In this document: positions 1 to 8,348 of the stretch, in pieces
Layout of the letters: the number at the start of each line of letters is the position of its first letter
Numbering within the stretch: position 1 is the stretch's first letter
Source: an uncultured Flavobacteriaceae bacterium
GTDB taxonomy: Bacteria > Bacteroidota > Bacteroidia > Flavobacteriales > Flavobacteriaceae
Direction of reading: 5' to 3'
NCBI GenBank assembly: GCA_913062575.1
Contig: CAJXVT010000020.1
Coordinates: 1-42,789 of the forward strand
Length of the DNA stretch: 42,789 nucleotides
The notes under the pieces: generated by a model
Database searches by the model: none
Told to the model about the DNA's origin: nothing
Seen by the model: only the letters and a program-made list of their open reading frames with translations
Translations under genes and position numbers: made by a program

Positions 1-48
1 GACCATTAAAACAGTAACAATTCCTAAAATGATTTTAATCGCTTTCAT
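1..48 (-). CDS. N-terminus of an unidentified membrane or secreted protein (cut by window edge)
   Basis: Reading leftward, an ATG lies 2 bases beyond the stop of the MBL-fold hydrolase gene. It opens a frame of 16 codons to the window edge, encoding MKAIKIILGIVTVLMV. This is a short basic N-region followed by a hydrophobic stretch, as in a signal peptide or first membrane segment. The tight spacing suggests it belongs to the same operon as the genes to its right. The family cannot be told from 16 residues. Confidence 0.5.
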   Translation of the reverse strand, partial: MKAIKIILGIVTVLMV

Positions 49-50
49 AT

Positions 51-728
51 TTATATGCTAATTGTTTCTCCTATTTCTAATAAAATTAATTCTTTTGACT
101 TAGCATTGAATTTGTTTTTCGCTTCAACAGTATCTATCTCAATTGGTGGAAAGGTATTAAAATGACAACCAATTATAGTATTACATTCCACAAAATCACT
201 TGCTACAATTGCTTCATCTATTCCCATAGTAAATGTATCTCCAATTGGTAAAATAGCAGCATTAAGTTTTGTAAACATCGGAATCAACTTCATATCAAAA
301 TGCGCACAAGTATCTCCAGCAATATAAATTGAGGTATCATTTGCAGACAATACAAATCCGCCAGGCTGACCACCATAAGATCCATCTGAAAATGAAGACG
401 TATGAATTGCATTTACATATTTAGTAGAAAATTCTTCACAACAAAAAGACCCTCCATGGTTTAAATGATACCCCTTCAATTCTTTTGCCACAAAATGATT
501 GACAATTTCATAGTTAGAAATAATTGTCGCTCCTGTTCTTTTCGCTATTACTTCAACATCTAACACATGATCTTGATGTGCATGTGTAATTAAAATATAA
601 TCTACTTTCAGTTGATTTATATCTATATCTGAAGCTTTAGGATTGGCAGAAATAAATGGATCTACCAATACATGTTTCCCGTTTACTTCAATTCCAAAAC
701 TTGCGTGACCATAAAAAGTGATGTTCAT
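51..728 (-). CDS. Metal-dependent hydrolase, MBL fold (UPF0173-like)
   Basis: A 225-residue metallo-beta-lactamase-fold protein. The N-terminus (MNITFYGHASFGIE) and the metal-binding motif THAHQDH at residues 48-54 match the UPF0173/YtkL-type stand-alone hydrolases. A later GDT (about residue 138) and GCHFNTFPPIE (about 187-197) supply further expected metal ligands. There is no signal peptide, so it should be cytoplasmic. The substrate of this family is not established. It lies 6 bases after the DUF4349 gene and 2 bases before the next start, so it is probably co-transcribed with menA. Flavobacterial genomes often carry such a hydrolase beside menaquinone genes, but a role in that pathway would be inference. 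Confidence 0.85.
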   Translation of the reverse strand: MNITFYGHASFGIEVNGKHVLVDPFISANPKASDIDINQLKVDYILITHAHQDHVLDVEVIAKRTGATIISNYEIVNHFVAKELKGYHLNHGGSFCCEEFSTKYVNAIHTSSFSDGSYGGQPGGFVLSANDTSIYIAGDTCAHFDMKLIPMFTKLNAAILPIGDTFTMGIDEAIVASDFVECNTIIGCHFNTFPPIEIDTVEAKNKFNAKSKELILLEIGETISI

Positions 729-734
729 TTTATA

Positions 735-1490
735 TTAAGATTTTGTGCTGTTGATTCTTTTTCTAAAATAGAAAATTAGAATGAACAAAACAATAATAAA
801 TGGCCAAACATTAATTATTGAAACCAAAAAGGATTTTACATTTTCAAAACCTTGTTTAAAAGCGCTTCCAATTTTACTTCCAAAAGTTGATTGATTTGCA
901 GCTGTTTTCTTATAAAAAGTAATATTTAAGGTTGAAAATGAAACTTGATTTTGTAAATATTTTAATCTTCCTTCTGTAGCTTCAATATCTCCTCTTAATT
1001 TTCCTAGTTCTCTTTCTACATCCAGAATTTCTCTAACTGTTTTTGCTTTCTTTAGAATTTCTAAATATTTAAACTCAAGAGCTTTCTTTGTTTTTAACCG
1101 TGCTTCCACATCTAAAAATTGCTCAGTAACATCAGAAATTCTAATACTCTTATTATCAAACTTCTCTACTCCTTTTGCAATTCCTTCTAAAATTACATCA
1201 AAACTTTTGGCTGGAACTCTAACAGAAATTGTAGTACTAATTCTATCCTCAGATTTGTACTCATTGTCATTGGCTACATAGCCATTATATTGATTTACTA
1301 AATCAAGAATTACTTTTCTAGTAGCTGCTAGCTCTTTGGTTTCAAAAGTAATATTACCCGTTTTGATTAATTTCCTTTCTACCTGATTAATTGCTGATTT
1401 TTTTTGCGGAGCTATTCTCTCAGTAATCGGAAGATCTCCAAAGGCAGAAACTGTTGTTTGGTGTTTTTTCACACAAGAAACTGCAAGCAA
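735..1490 (-). CDS. DUF4349 domain lipoprotein with C-terminal membrane segment; native start apparently frameshifted
   Basis: The body matches DUF4349 proteins: a beta-rich region with KTGNITFETKEL near residue 45, a central coiled coil (about 130-185, ERELGKLRGDIEATEGRLK), and a C-terminal transmembrane helix (about 225-245) followed by the basic tail YFRKRINSTKS. Function is unknown; these are envelope proteins. The longest open frame can only begin at a TTG at 1490, giving MLAVSC, which is the tail of a lipoprotein signal. Just upstream, an ATG at 1520-1522 is followed by six A residues (minus strand) and then TAG. One more A would give MKKIVLYISVVLLAVSC, a complete lipoprotein signal peptide in frame with the rest. 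The start is therefore either damaged by a one-base deletion or a sequencing error. The gene lies between menA and the MBL hydrolase. Confidence 0.75.
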   Translation of the reverse strand: MLAVSCVKKHQTTVSAFGDLPITERIAPQKKSAINQVERKLIKTGNITFETKELAATRKVILDLVNQYNGYVANDNEYKSEDRISTTISVRVPAKSFDVILEGIAKGVEKFDNKSIRISDVTEQFLDVEARLKTKKALEFKYLEILKKAKTVREILDVERELGKLRGDIEATEGRLKYLQNQVSFSTLNITFYKKTAANQSTFGSKIGSAFKQGFENVKSFLVSIINVWPFIIVLFILIFYFRKRINSTKS

Positions 1491-1540
1491 AACGACACTT
1501 ATGTATAGGACTATTTTTTCATAATTGGTTTGTTTTAGGA

Positions 1541-2494
1541 TTATAGTATGTGTCCTAATCCAAAAAGAATGCCAAATAAAAATGTGCTCAGAGCTACTTT
1601 TTTAAGCTCTCCATCAAAATCTGCTTCCTCTTTGTTTTTCATCACAAACAACATGTGCTTTAACAACGGAATAAAAGCAATTATAAATAAAAATTGAAAT
1701 GGATTTTGATATTTAATTACAGAATATAGCAAGGCAAATACAAAAGAAGCTATGATTAATACATAGTGATATTTTTTTGCAAATTCAGCTCCAATTTTAA
1801 CAACCAATGTGTTTTTACCAACTTTTTTATCGTTTACACGGTCACGCATATTATTCAAATTCAAGACTGCTGTGCTTAACAATCCTATAGAAAAAGCTGG
1901 AAGAAAAATAATGAAGTTGATACTTTTTGTAAACAAGAAATAAGAACCAACAACACTCAATAACCCGAAGAAAACAAATACAAAAATATCTCCTAAACCG
2001 CTATAACCATAAGCAGATTTACCAACTGTATATTTTATAGCTGCTGCAATTGAGGCTATTCCTAATCCAAAAAACAACAATGAATACCCAAAATCATCTT
2101 TTCCAAAAGCAACATAAATCAATATTAATGCAACTAGCAGTGTTATTATTGTAGTACTAATCATTGCCATTTTCATTTGTTTTGGTGTAATTACACCAGA
2201 AGCAACTAATCTTTTCTCTCCTGTTCTATTATCATCAGTTCCTTTGATTCCGTCTCCGTAATCATTTGCAAAGTTTGATAACACTTGAAAACCAACCGTA
2301 GTTAAAATGGCTAACCAAAAGATTAAAGATTTATAAATTGGATTTCCTCCAATTGAAATGGTCGTATTAAAAATATTTTCAGAAATAGTAAAAGCACGGT
2401 CATTATTCCCTAAAAAACCTCCAACAATAATTCCTGATAACGACAATGGTAACGTACGTAAACGTGCTGCTTGTATATAACTTTTTACATCCAT
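1541..2494 (-). CDS. menA: 1,4-dihydroxy-2-naphthoate polyprenyltransferase
   Basis: This membrane UbiA-family prenyltransferase of 317 residues attaches the isoprenoid side chain to 1,4-dihydroxy-2-naphthoate in menaquinone synthesis. The prenyl-diphosphate/Mg site NDYGDGIKGTD is at residues 77-87. A second Asp-rich motif, NNMRDRVNDKKVGKNT, lies around 214-229. Eight to nine hydrophobic segments fit an inner-membrane enzyme of normal family length. The ATG overlaps the end of the upstream PH-domain gene by 10 bases, so translation is probably coupled. Menaquinone is the usual respiratory quinone of Flavobacteriaceae. Confidence 0.93.
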   Translation of the reverse strand: MDVKSYIQAARLRTLPLSLSGIIVGGFLGNNDRAFTISENIFNTTISIGGNPIYKSLIFWLAILTTVGFQVLSNFANDYGDGIKGTDDNRTGEKRLVASGVITPKQMKMAMISTTIITLLVALILIYVAFGKDDFGYSLLFFGLGIASIAAAIKYTVGKSAYGYSGLGDIFVFVFFGLLSVVGSYFLFTKSINFIIFLPAFSIGLLSTAVLNLNNMRDRVNDKKVGKNTLVVKIGAEFAKKYHYVLIIASFVFALLYSVIKYQNPFQFLFIIAFIPLLKHMLFVMKNKEEADFDGELKKVALSTFLFGILFGLGHIL

Positions 2495-3984
2495 AATTCT
2501 GTACTCTTTTCTACTTTATAAACTGTATAATTATAAATTTGTGTTGCACGTTCTTTTTCAATACACGGAATTTTTATTTTTCCCGAAGCAGTTTGTAGTA
2601 TAATATCTACTACATCTTTTCTTTGCTGAAAAAGAGTTTGTTTCATTTTAATATTTTGGACTTTAAAAAATGGCAAATAGATGATATGTGTTTCTATTCT
2701 TCCTTTACCAATTAACAAAACCTCATCATCAAAGCTATAAAAAGTCTTTTTGAATTTTAACCGGATTAACAATATTACTAAAGGAAAAAGTATCAGATTA
2801 AACCATAACCAATTTGCATTTTGCAAAACAACCATAAGTATTGAATTAAAAATTAGCAGTCCCAAAAAGCTTCTAAAATACATTCTAGATTTAAAATATG
2901 TATTTGAATTGTATTTCTCAGAATTTTCTACAGATTGAAAATCAAACAACAACTCTTTTATTTGAAGCACTTGATGATATTGACAACCAACAAGTCGAAT
3001 CAGTTTATTTTTCTTTTCATTTACTTTACCACTAACGGCTTGTTTAAAGGTAACAAAAGATATTCCTAATTTCTTTTTAATAGGATTGGTAGAAACGGTT
3101 ATGCTTTGTACTTTTTCTTTCTTTAAAATGATTGATTTTTTGGTAAGCAAGCCTTGATTAATTTCAAAAGACTCATTTTTAATAAAAACTGTCAGGTTAA
3201 AATGAAACAACAAAATTCTTACAAAAGAGCTTACTAGCGCAACTATAAACAACAAAACAAACAGTATCAGAAACACGATAATGCTTCCATACATCGCATT
3301 AGACTCTATATCTAAATACGAATCAAAATCTTCTTTTCTCCCTAAACCATCAAAAGCATCGCTAAGTTGTTGGTAGATACCAAACAGTAAAGCAATAAAA
3401 ATCAGTAAACTTTGCAAGTGATTTTCTGTAAGACTGACTTTTAATAGTTCTTTAAAATTAATTATTAAAAACGGGTTCTTTTCTTCTTCAATAATAGATG
3501 ATTCTGCGGTCATTGCCTTTACAGACATTTGTTCTTTTAAAGCTTGAGCCTTGTCAAACGGCAATGCTTTAATTGCTATTTCTGTGTCTTTAGAACCTGC
3601 GGTTTCAACGCTTACTTCATAGACATTAATTAGTTGCTGAATTATATTCTGCTTAAAGTTTATATTCTGAATTCTATCAAACGAAATAGAGGTGTTTGTT
3701 TTTTTCAGAATCCCTTGTTTTAAAACAAAATGATTGTTTTCTATTTTAAATTGAAAATTCTTATAATCAAGGTAGGCTCTAACTAATAAGAAGAGTAAAA
3801 ACACCCCAATTGCCATAAAAATATAGAACAGCTTCTGATTTGATAACTCTGAAAATTTTCTAAGAAAAAGAAATAATAAAATCCAACTAACCTTTAATGT
3901 TTTGTAAAGTAAACTTATATAAATTACCAGAATCCCTTTTGGCGACTGCTTAGAAAATTCAGTAAAATCAGAATTGTTATTCAT
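2485..3984 (-). CDS. Membrane protein with repeated bacterial PH domains (YdbT-like)
   Basis: A 499-residue protein alternating paired transmembrane helices (about 30-65, 185-260, 370-410) with three soluble bPH/DUF304-type domains. The repeated signature is visible as SISFDRIQNINFKQNIIQQL (about 99), LKKEKVQSITV (about 290) and IYLPFFKVQNIKMKQTLFQQR (about 440). This architecture matches the YdbT family, which is normally encoded next to a shorter YdbS partner, as here. The start overlaps the end of the upstream 168-residue PH protein by 8 bases, and its own end overlaps menA by 10 bases. The function of YdbS/YdbT pairs is not firmly known; an envelope role is inferred. No lesions are seen. 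Confidence 0.85.
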   Translation of the reverse strand: MNNNSDFTEFSKQSPKGILVIYISLLYKTLKVSWILLFLFLRKFSELSNQKLFYIFMAIGVFLLFLLVRAYLDYKNFQFKIENNHFVLKQGILKKTNTSISFDRIQNINFKQNIIQQLINVYEVSVETAGSKDTEIAIKALPFDKAQALKEQMSVKAMTAESSIIEEEKNPFLIINFKELLKVSLTENHLQSLLIFIALLFGIYQQLSDAFDGLGRKEDFDSYLDIESNAMYGSIIVFLILFVLLFIVALVSSFVRILLFHFNLTVFIKNESFEINQGLLTKKSIILKKEKVQSITVSTNPIKKKLGISFVTFKQAVSGKVNEKKNKLIRLVGCQYHQVLQIKELLFDFQSVENSEKYNSNTYFKSRMYFRSFLGLLIFNSILMVVLQNANWLWFNLILFPLVILLIRLKFKKTFYSFDDEVLLIGKGRIETHIIYLPFFKVQNIKMKQTLFQQRKDVVDIILQTASGKIKIPCIEKERATQIYNYTVYKVEKSTELWM

Positions 3985-4483
3985 TAATTTTCTCGCTAAT
4001 GAATTCTTTTATTTTAAGTGCTTCAGTTTTCTTAATGCCTTTTATCACCAAATCATCACTACTATCCCCAGCTGTAAAAACACTTATTGATGCTAATTTA
4101 AATAATCTTGAAATTGGCGCTTCATCTAGCTCTACATGTTGCACTCTAGAAAAAGGAACTGTAGTTGTTTTTTTAATCAGCACACCACTTTTATAACTGA
4201 TATCTTTTTCTCTAATTGAAAATTTCCTTCTTGAAAATCCAATCCAAATAAATAGGATTATCAATATAAAAACTAAAAATAACCCCAAATAAACATAAGA
4301 TATAAAATCAGGCAAAACTTCTTGAAAGTTATAATTGACAACAAATAGTGCCACTATAACAACGAGTGTAATTAAACAAACTGAGCCTAAAAGCACTTTT
4401 AAATAATCCCTATGGATTTTTTTAAAAGTAAGAGATGTAATGTCTGGTAAATCAAGTATTTCAATATTCTTAAAACTCTCCAA
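3977..4483 (-). CDS. Bacterial PH domain membrane protein (YdbS-like)
   Basis: A 168-residue protein with two transmembrane helices (about 31-53 and 60-85) followed by one bPH2/DUF304 domain. The conserved stretch VPFSRVQHVELDEAPISRLF is near residues 114-133, and an FTAG motif (about 140) corresponds to the 'TAG' strand of this family. It is the small partner of the overlapping YdbT-like gene downstream. It lies 14 bases after the CCG-domain Fe-S gene, so the whole block may be one transcript. Function is unknown. Confidence 0.85.
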   Translation of the reverse strand: MESFKNIEILDLPDITSLTFKKIHRDYLKVLLGSVCLITLVVIVALFVVNYNFQEVLPDFISYVYLGLFLVFILIILFIWIGFSRRKFSIREKDISYKSGVLIKKTTTVPFSRVQHVELDEAPISRLFKLASISVFTAGDSSDDLVIKGIKKTEALKIKEFISEKINE

Positions 4484-4497
4484 TGAAATTATTTTAG

Positions 4498-5277
4498 TTA
4501 CAATTCGTTTGCTTGTGCTATCAATTCAGCAATATCTAATACCTGAACTTCTGTTTCTTTCTCTTTAAACTTAACGCCATCTGTCATCATTGTATTACAA
4601 TAAGGACAACCTGTTGCAATAATTTCTGGCTTTGTTTCCAATGCGTCTTCAGTTCTTAAAACATTAATTTCTTTATCTCCCTTTTCTGCATCTTTAAACA
4701 TTTGTGCGCCTCCAGCTCCACAACACAAGGCTGTAGTTTTGTTGCGCTTCATTTCTGTTAAGTTTACACCTAAATGCTTAATTAAATCTCTTGGAGATTC
4801 ATATTCGTCATTGGCTCTCCCTAAATAACAAGGATCGTGATAGGTAACTTTTTTATCCTTTAAAATAGCATCGTTTATAGAAAGCCTTCCGTCTGTAATT
4901 AACTTCTGAATGTATTGTGTATGATGAAAAACCTCGTACTTACCTCCTAAACTTGAATACTCATTTTTTAAAGTATTAAACGAATGCGGATCACAAGTAA
5001 CAATTGTTTTTACTTCATAGCCATTCAACACTTCAATATTCATCATTGCTTGCATTTGGAATAGAAACTCATTCCCTGCTCTTTTGGCCGCATCTCCTGT
5101 AGAACTCTCTTCTGTTCCCAATACTGCAAAATCAACGTTTGCTTGATGTAGTATTTTTACAAAAGCTCTCGTTATTTTTTTTGCTCTATCATCAAAACTT
5201 CCTGCTGCTCCAACCCAAAACAACACTTCTGGTTGTTTTCCTTGAGCCATCATATCTGCCATTGTAGGTACGTTCAT
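4498..5277 (-). CDS. CCG-domain Fe-S oxidoreductase subunit (HdrB/GlpC-like) with degenerate N-terminal CCG domain
   Basis: A 259-residue cytoplasmic protein of the heterodisulfide-reductase-B-like family: two CCG (DUF224) domains that normally bind Fe-S clusters or redox cofactors. The C-terminal domain keeps its cysteines: DPCYLGR (148-154), CCGAGG (185-190) and GCPYC (223-227). In the N-terminal domain the matching positions read WVGAAGSFD (22-30), GTEESSTGD (54-62) and TCDPHSF (94-100), so most cysteines expected there are Ala, Ser or shifted. It follows the membrane Fe-S gene by 79 bases that hold a long inverted repeat. The pair probably passes electrons between the quinone pool and an unknown partner; that is inference from the family. 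Confidence 0.88.
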   Translation of the reverse strand: MNVPTMADMMAQGKQPEVLFWVGAAGSFDDRAKKITRAFVKILHQANVDFAVLGTEESSTGDAAKRAGNEFLFQMQAMMNIEVLNGYEVKTIVTCDPHSFNTLKNEYSSLGGKYEVFHHTQYIQKLITDGRLSINDAILKDKKVTYHDPCYLGRANDEYESPRDLIKHLGVNLTEMKRNKTTALCCGAGGAQMFKDAEKGDKEINVLRTEDALETKPEIIATGCPYCNTMMTDGVKFKEKETEVQVLDIAELIAQANEL

Positions 5278-5304
5278 ATTTTTATTAATTTTGAATTATT
5301 AATT

Positions 5305-5342
5305 TTGAGTTTTGAGTACGTCACGAAATACTAAAAACTCAA
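5305..5342. repeat. Inverted repeat between the two Fe-S genes
   Basis: TTGAGTTTTGAGTA at 5305-5318 pairs with TACTAAAAACTCAA at 5329-5342, 13 of 14 positions, around a 10-base loop. There is no long T-run after the minus-strand arm, so it is not a standard intrinsic terminator. It may be an mRNA stabiliser or attenuator that sets the ratio of the two subunits. Two copies of ATTAATTTTGA lie beside it. Confidence 0.55.
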
Positions 5343-5356
5343 CATTTATAACTTAA

Positions 5357-6673
5357 TTATTCTTCGTCTTTCCAGTTTAATCTATCCTGTTGATTGTATT
5401 GCCAAGGCGCTCCGTTATTTTCGATGTTTGTCATCATCATATTTAACTCTTGTGGAGCTGCGCTTTCCTCCATTACTAAATATCTACGCATATCCATAAT
5501 AATAGACAATGGATCTATATTTACAGGACATTCTTGCACACAAGCATTACAACTTGTACATGCCCACAGTTCTTCTGGAGAAATGTAATCGTTTAGTAAT
5601 TGCTTTCCATCGTCTTTAAATTCGCCGTCATTTGCATCGATGTTTTTACCAACCTCTTCCATTCTATCACGAGTTTTCATCATAATAGCTCTTGGCGACA
5701 ATTCTTTTCCTGTTAAACTTGCCGGACAAGAAGACGTACAACGTCCACATTCTGTACAAGTATAAGCATTCATTAACTGCACCCAATTTAAATCTGTTAC
5801 ATCACTGGCTCCAAATTTTTCTGGCACTTCCTCTTCAGTTCCTTCTGGTGGCGCTGCATAAGGATCTGCACTTGGATCCATCATTAATTGAACCTCTTTA
5901 GTTACCGATTCTAAATTATCGAATTGTCCTTTCGGATTTAAATTCGCATAAAAAGTATTTGGGAAGGCTAATAAAATATGTAAATGCTTTGAATAGTATA
6001 AATAATTTAAAAATGCTAAAATTCCGATGATATGAATCCACCAAGCAGATTGCTCAATAACATGTAGTGTTTCAACTGAAGCTCCATTAAATAATGGTGC
6101 TACAAATTGACTAATTGAATTCCCAATTCCAGCTTCCTGAAAATGAACATCGGTTGCATTCATCAGAATAAATAACGACATCAACACCATTTCAAAATAC
6201 AGAATGATATTTCCATCATTCTTTGGCCAAGCAGTCATTTCTTTGTTCCAAAAACGTTTTACTCTAATTACATTTCTACGAATCCAAAAAATAGTTACAG
6301 CTACAAAAACGATGGCTGCAAGAATTTCAAAAGTTGCAATTAAAAAACCATATACCCCATCACCTAAAAAAGGTTGAAATACACGATGTGTTCCAAATAA
6401 TCCATCAATAATTATTTCTAAAACCTCGATATTGATAATAACAAACCCTAAATAAACAGCAACATGTAAAATTCCAGAAACTGGTCTACGAACCATTTTA
6501 TATTGTCCTAAAGCAATTTTAGCCATATTTTTCCAACGGGCAGATTTATTATCAGACCTATCAACAGCTTTTCCTAGTTTTATATTACGAATCAGTTTTC
6601 GAATGTTTTTTACAAAAAATCCGATTCCAATGATAAGTATAATTGCAAAAATTATGTTTGGTAAGTATTGCAT
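5357..6673 (-). CDS. Membrane Fe-S oxidoreductase, cytochrome b-like domain plus two 4Fe-4S clusters
   Basis: A 438-residue protein. The N-terminal half carries about five transmembrane helices (about 5-22, 66-86, 108-130, 156-172, 210-228) resembling the NarI/HdrE-like cytochrome b fold. The C-terminal half has two ferredoxin-type clusters: C306, C309, C312, C316 followed by P, and C372, C375, C378, C382 followed by P. Families with this layout move electrons between membrane quinones and a soluble Fe-S partner, which here is the CCG protein encoded immediately downstream. The electron donor or acceptor cannot be told. It starts 44 bases after the AhpD-like gene. In Flavobacteriaceae this pair is common, with annotation limited to 'Fe-S oxidoreductase'. 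Confidence 0.88.
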   Translation of the reverse strand: MQYLPNIIFAIILIIGIGFFVKNIRKLIRNIKLGKAVDRSDNKSARWKNMAKIALGQYKMVRRPVSGILHVAVYLGFVIINIEVLEIIIDGLFGTHRVFQPFLGDGVYGFLIATFEILAAIVFVAVTIFWIRRNVIRVKRFWNKEMTAWPKNDGNIILYFEMVLMSLFILMNATDVHFQEAGIGNSISQFVAPLFNGASVETLHVIEQSAWWIHIIGILAFLNYLYYSKHLHILLAFPNTFYANLNPKGQFDNLESVTKEVQLMMDPSADPYAAPPEGTEEEVPEKFGASDVTDLNWVQLMNAYTCTECGRCTSSCPASLTGKELSPRAIMMKTRDRMEEVGKNIDANDGEFKDDGKQLLNDYISPEELWACTSCNACVQECPVNIDPLSIIMDMRRYLVMEESAAPQELNMMMTNIENNGAPWQYNQQDRLNWKDEE

Positions 6674-6717
6674 ATTTATAGTTTTGAGTAGATTACTACC
6701 TGTAACCTATTATTTTT

Positions 6718-7320
6718 TTATTGATGATTCCAGTTGTTTTCATCATCAGAGTTATTTGGTGACAATCCGATAACATCTCCTTTGGTAGAAACTCCTAATC
6801 CTAAAACTGTTCTATTGGCATAATTAAAATAGGCAGCAACTTGGTTTATTTCTAAAATTTCCCCGTCTGTTAATCCGGTGTTTCTTAGAGTTACAACATC
6901 TTCTTCTACAAGTTCAGTGGCTCTTAATGTCAGTTTTTCAGAATACTTTAATGCTTCATTGTATTTTGCTTCAGAAAAAGGTGCTTTTCCGTTTTGAAGA
7001 TCTGTTTTTATTTGATTTGATTTTTCATCATTATCAATTAATTTTTTTAATCCTTCAAAATGATGATTGATACAGTAATCACATTTATTTAACAAACTCA
7101 CATACACGCCAATGGTCTCTAAAAACCATTTCGGTAATGTATTGTTACTATTATGTAATACGTTCTTATATAAAGCCATATGACCAGTCATAGTATGCGG
7201 ACGCAATCCATGAACCATCATTATATTATCTACATTATTACTAGGTCCAGTAACTTTGCTATACAATCTTTTTAATTTCCCTGTTGCTTCTTCGAATGAA
7301 ATAATTTTAATCCAACTCAT
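6718..7320 (-). CDS. Carboxymuconolactone decarboxylase/AhpD-like peroxidase-related protein
   Basis: A 200-residue all-alpha protein of the AhpD/CMD family. The redox motif CDYCINHH (C80, C83, H87) is the typical CxxC...H of peroxidase-related members, which reduce thiol-peroxidase or lipoyl partners. The N-terminus MSWIKIISFEEATGKLKRLY is typical for the 'uncharacterised peroxidase-related' branch. There is no signal peptide, so it should be cytoplasmic. Its ATG overlaps the TAA of the MCE gene by one base (TAATG), so translation is coupled. The physiological substrate is unknown. Confidence 0.87.
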   Translation of the reverse strand: MSWIKIISFEEATGKLKRLYSKVTGPSNNVDNIMMVHGLRPHTMTGHMALYKNVLHNSNNTLPKWFLETIGVYVSLLNKCDYCINHHFEGLKKLIDNDEKSNQIKTDLQNGKAPFSEAKYNEALKYSEKLTLRATELVEEDVVTLRNTGLTDGEILEINQVAAYFNYANRTVLGLGVSTKGDVIGLSPNNSDDENNWNHQ

Positions 7321-8294
7321 TACTTTTTATTAGTATTAGTTTCATTATTTTCATTCTTCTTCGCATCAAAGGGAACTGCTTTTTTACCAAATAATGAAAA
7401 GTGTACAAAACGCTTAGGATTCAATTTCATTTCTCTAATTAACTCTTCCATTTCTTTAGACATCTTGGCTAAGTTATTATACATGGTTTCGTCTTTAACA
7501 AATTTACCAAAAGACCCTTCTCCTCTTTGTACTCCAGCCATTAATTCATTTACATAATCTAAAGATTTTTGCGCTTTTTTTATTGTAAGTCCAATATTTG
7601 AGTTTACCAAGGTGTCTGATAACCTCATAAAATTCTCTGTGATGATTCTAGTATTATCAAATGTGTTTTTAATTCCTACTTTACTAGAATCTAACAATTC
7701 ATTTACAGAACCTAAGGTTTTTCTAACATCACCAATTGTATACTCTAAACCTTTAATACTTCTACCTAAACTTAGTCTAGATTCTACTGACAATGTTTGA
7801 TTTAACCCTAACAATAAAGAATCTGCACTAACAATTACGCTTTCTAATTTTGCTTGAATTGGATTTAATTTTTCTCCTACAGCAGAAAAAATATCAGATT
7901 CTACTTCTCCTTTTAAATAATCACCATCTAAAGCTAAATCTCCTTCATAAGAAGGAATGATCGCTAAAGACTTCCCTCCCATCAAGCTTTCGCTATAAAT
8001 TTTTGCGATACTTTTTTCAGAAAACTCAATGTTATTTTCTATCAATAACTCAACAATCAATTTCCCTTTTTTATCAGCTGCATTATTAAACTCAATATTT
8101 ACAACTTTCCCAACTTGTAATCCATTAATAGTTACTGTACTTGATTTTTTTAATCCTTGAATGTTATTATATTCAACAAAAAAGTGGCGTGAATTTTTTG
8201 CAAAAATATTTTCTCCTTTTAAGAAGTTAAATCCCCAGATAAAAAGTGCAATAACAGCTACTGCTACTAAACCTGTTTTTAATTCTCTAGACAT
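7320..8294 (-). CDS. MCE family (MlaD-type) lipid transport protein
   Basis: From the ATG at 8294 the protein has 324 residues. It has one N-terminal transmembrane helix (MSRELKTGLVAVAVIALFIWGFNF), then a single MCE/MlaD domain (about residues 35-115, YNNIQGLKKSSTVTINGLQVGKV), then a long helical tail (about 140-280) and a lysine/asparagine-rich end. MCE proteins form hexameric rings that shuttle lipids between inner and outer membranes. No MlaE/MlaF-like permease or ATPase is in this window, so its partners must be elsewhere. The frame is open a further 21 bases upstream, but the ATG at 8294 places the helix directly at the N-terminus as expected. It lies 54 bases after the amidase gene. Confidence 0.88.
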   Translation of the reverse strand: MSRELKTGLVAVAVIALFIWGFNFLKGENIFAKNSRHFFVEYNNIQGLKKSSTVTINGLQVGKVVNIEFNNAADKKGKLIVELLIENNIEFSEKSIAKIYSESLMGGKSLAIIPSYEGDLALDGDYLKGEVESDIFSAVGEKLNPIQAKLESVIVSADSLLLGLNQTLSVESRLSLGRSIKGLEYTIGDVRKTLGSVNELLDSSKVGIKNTFDNTRIITENFMRLSDTLVNSNIGLTIKKAQKSLDYVNELMAGVQRGEGSFGKFVKDETMYNNLAKMSKEMEELIREMKLNPKRFVHFSLFGKKAVPFDAKKNENNETNTNKK

Positions 8295-8348
8295 ACTTTC
8301 ATTTTTAGGTAACAATATTACTAATTATTTTTGGAGAGAGCAGTTAAT

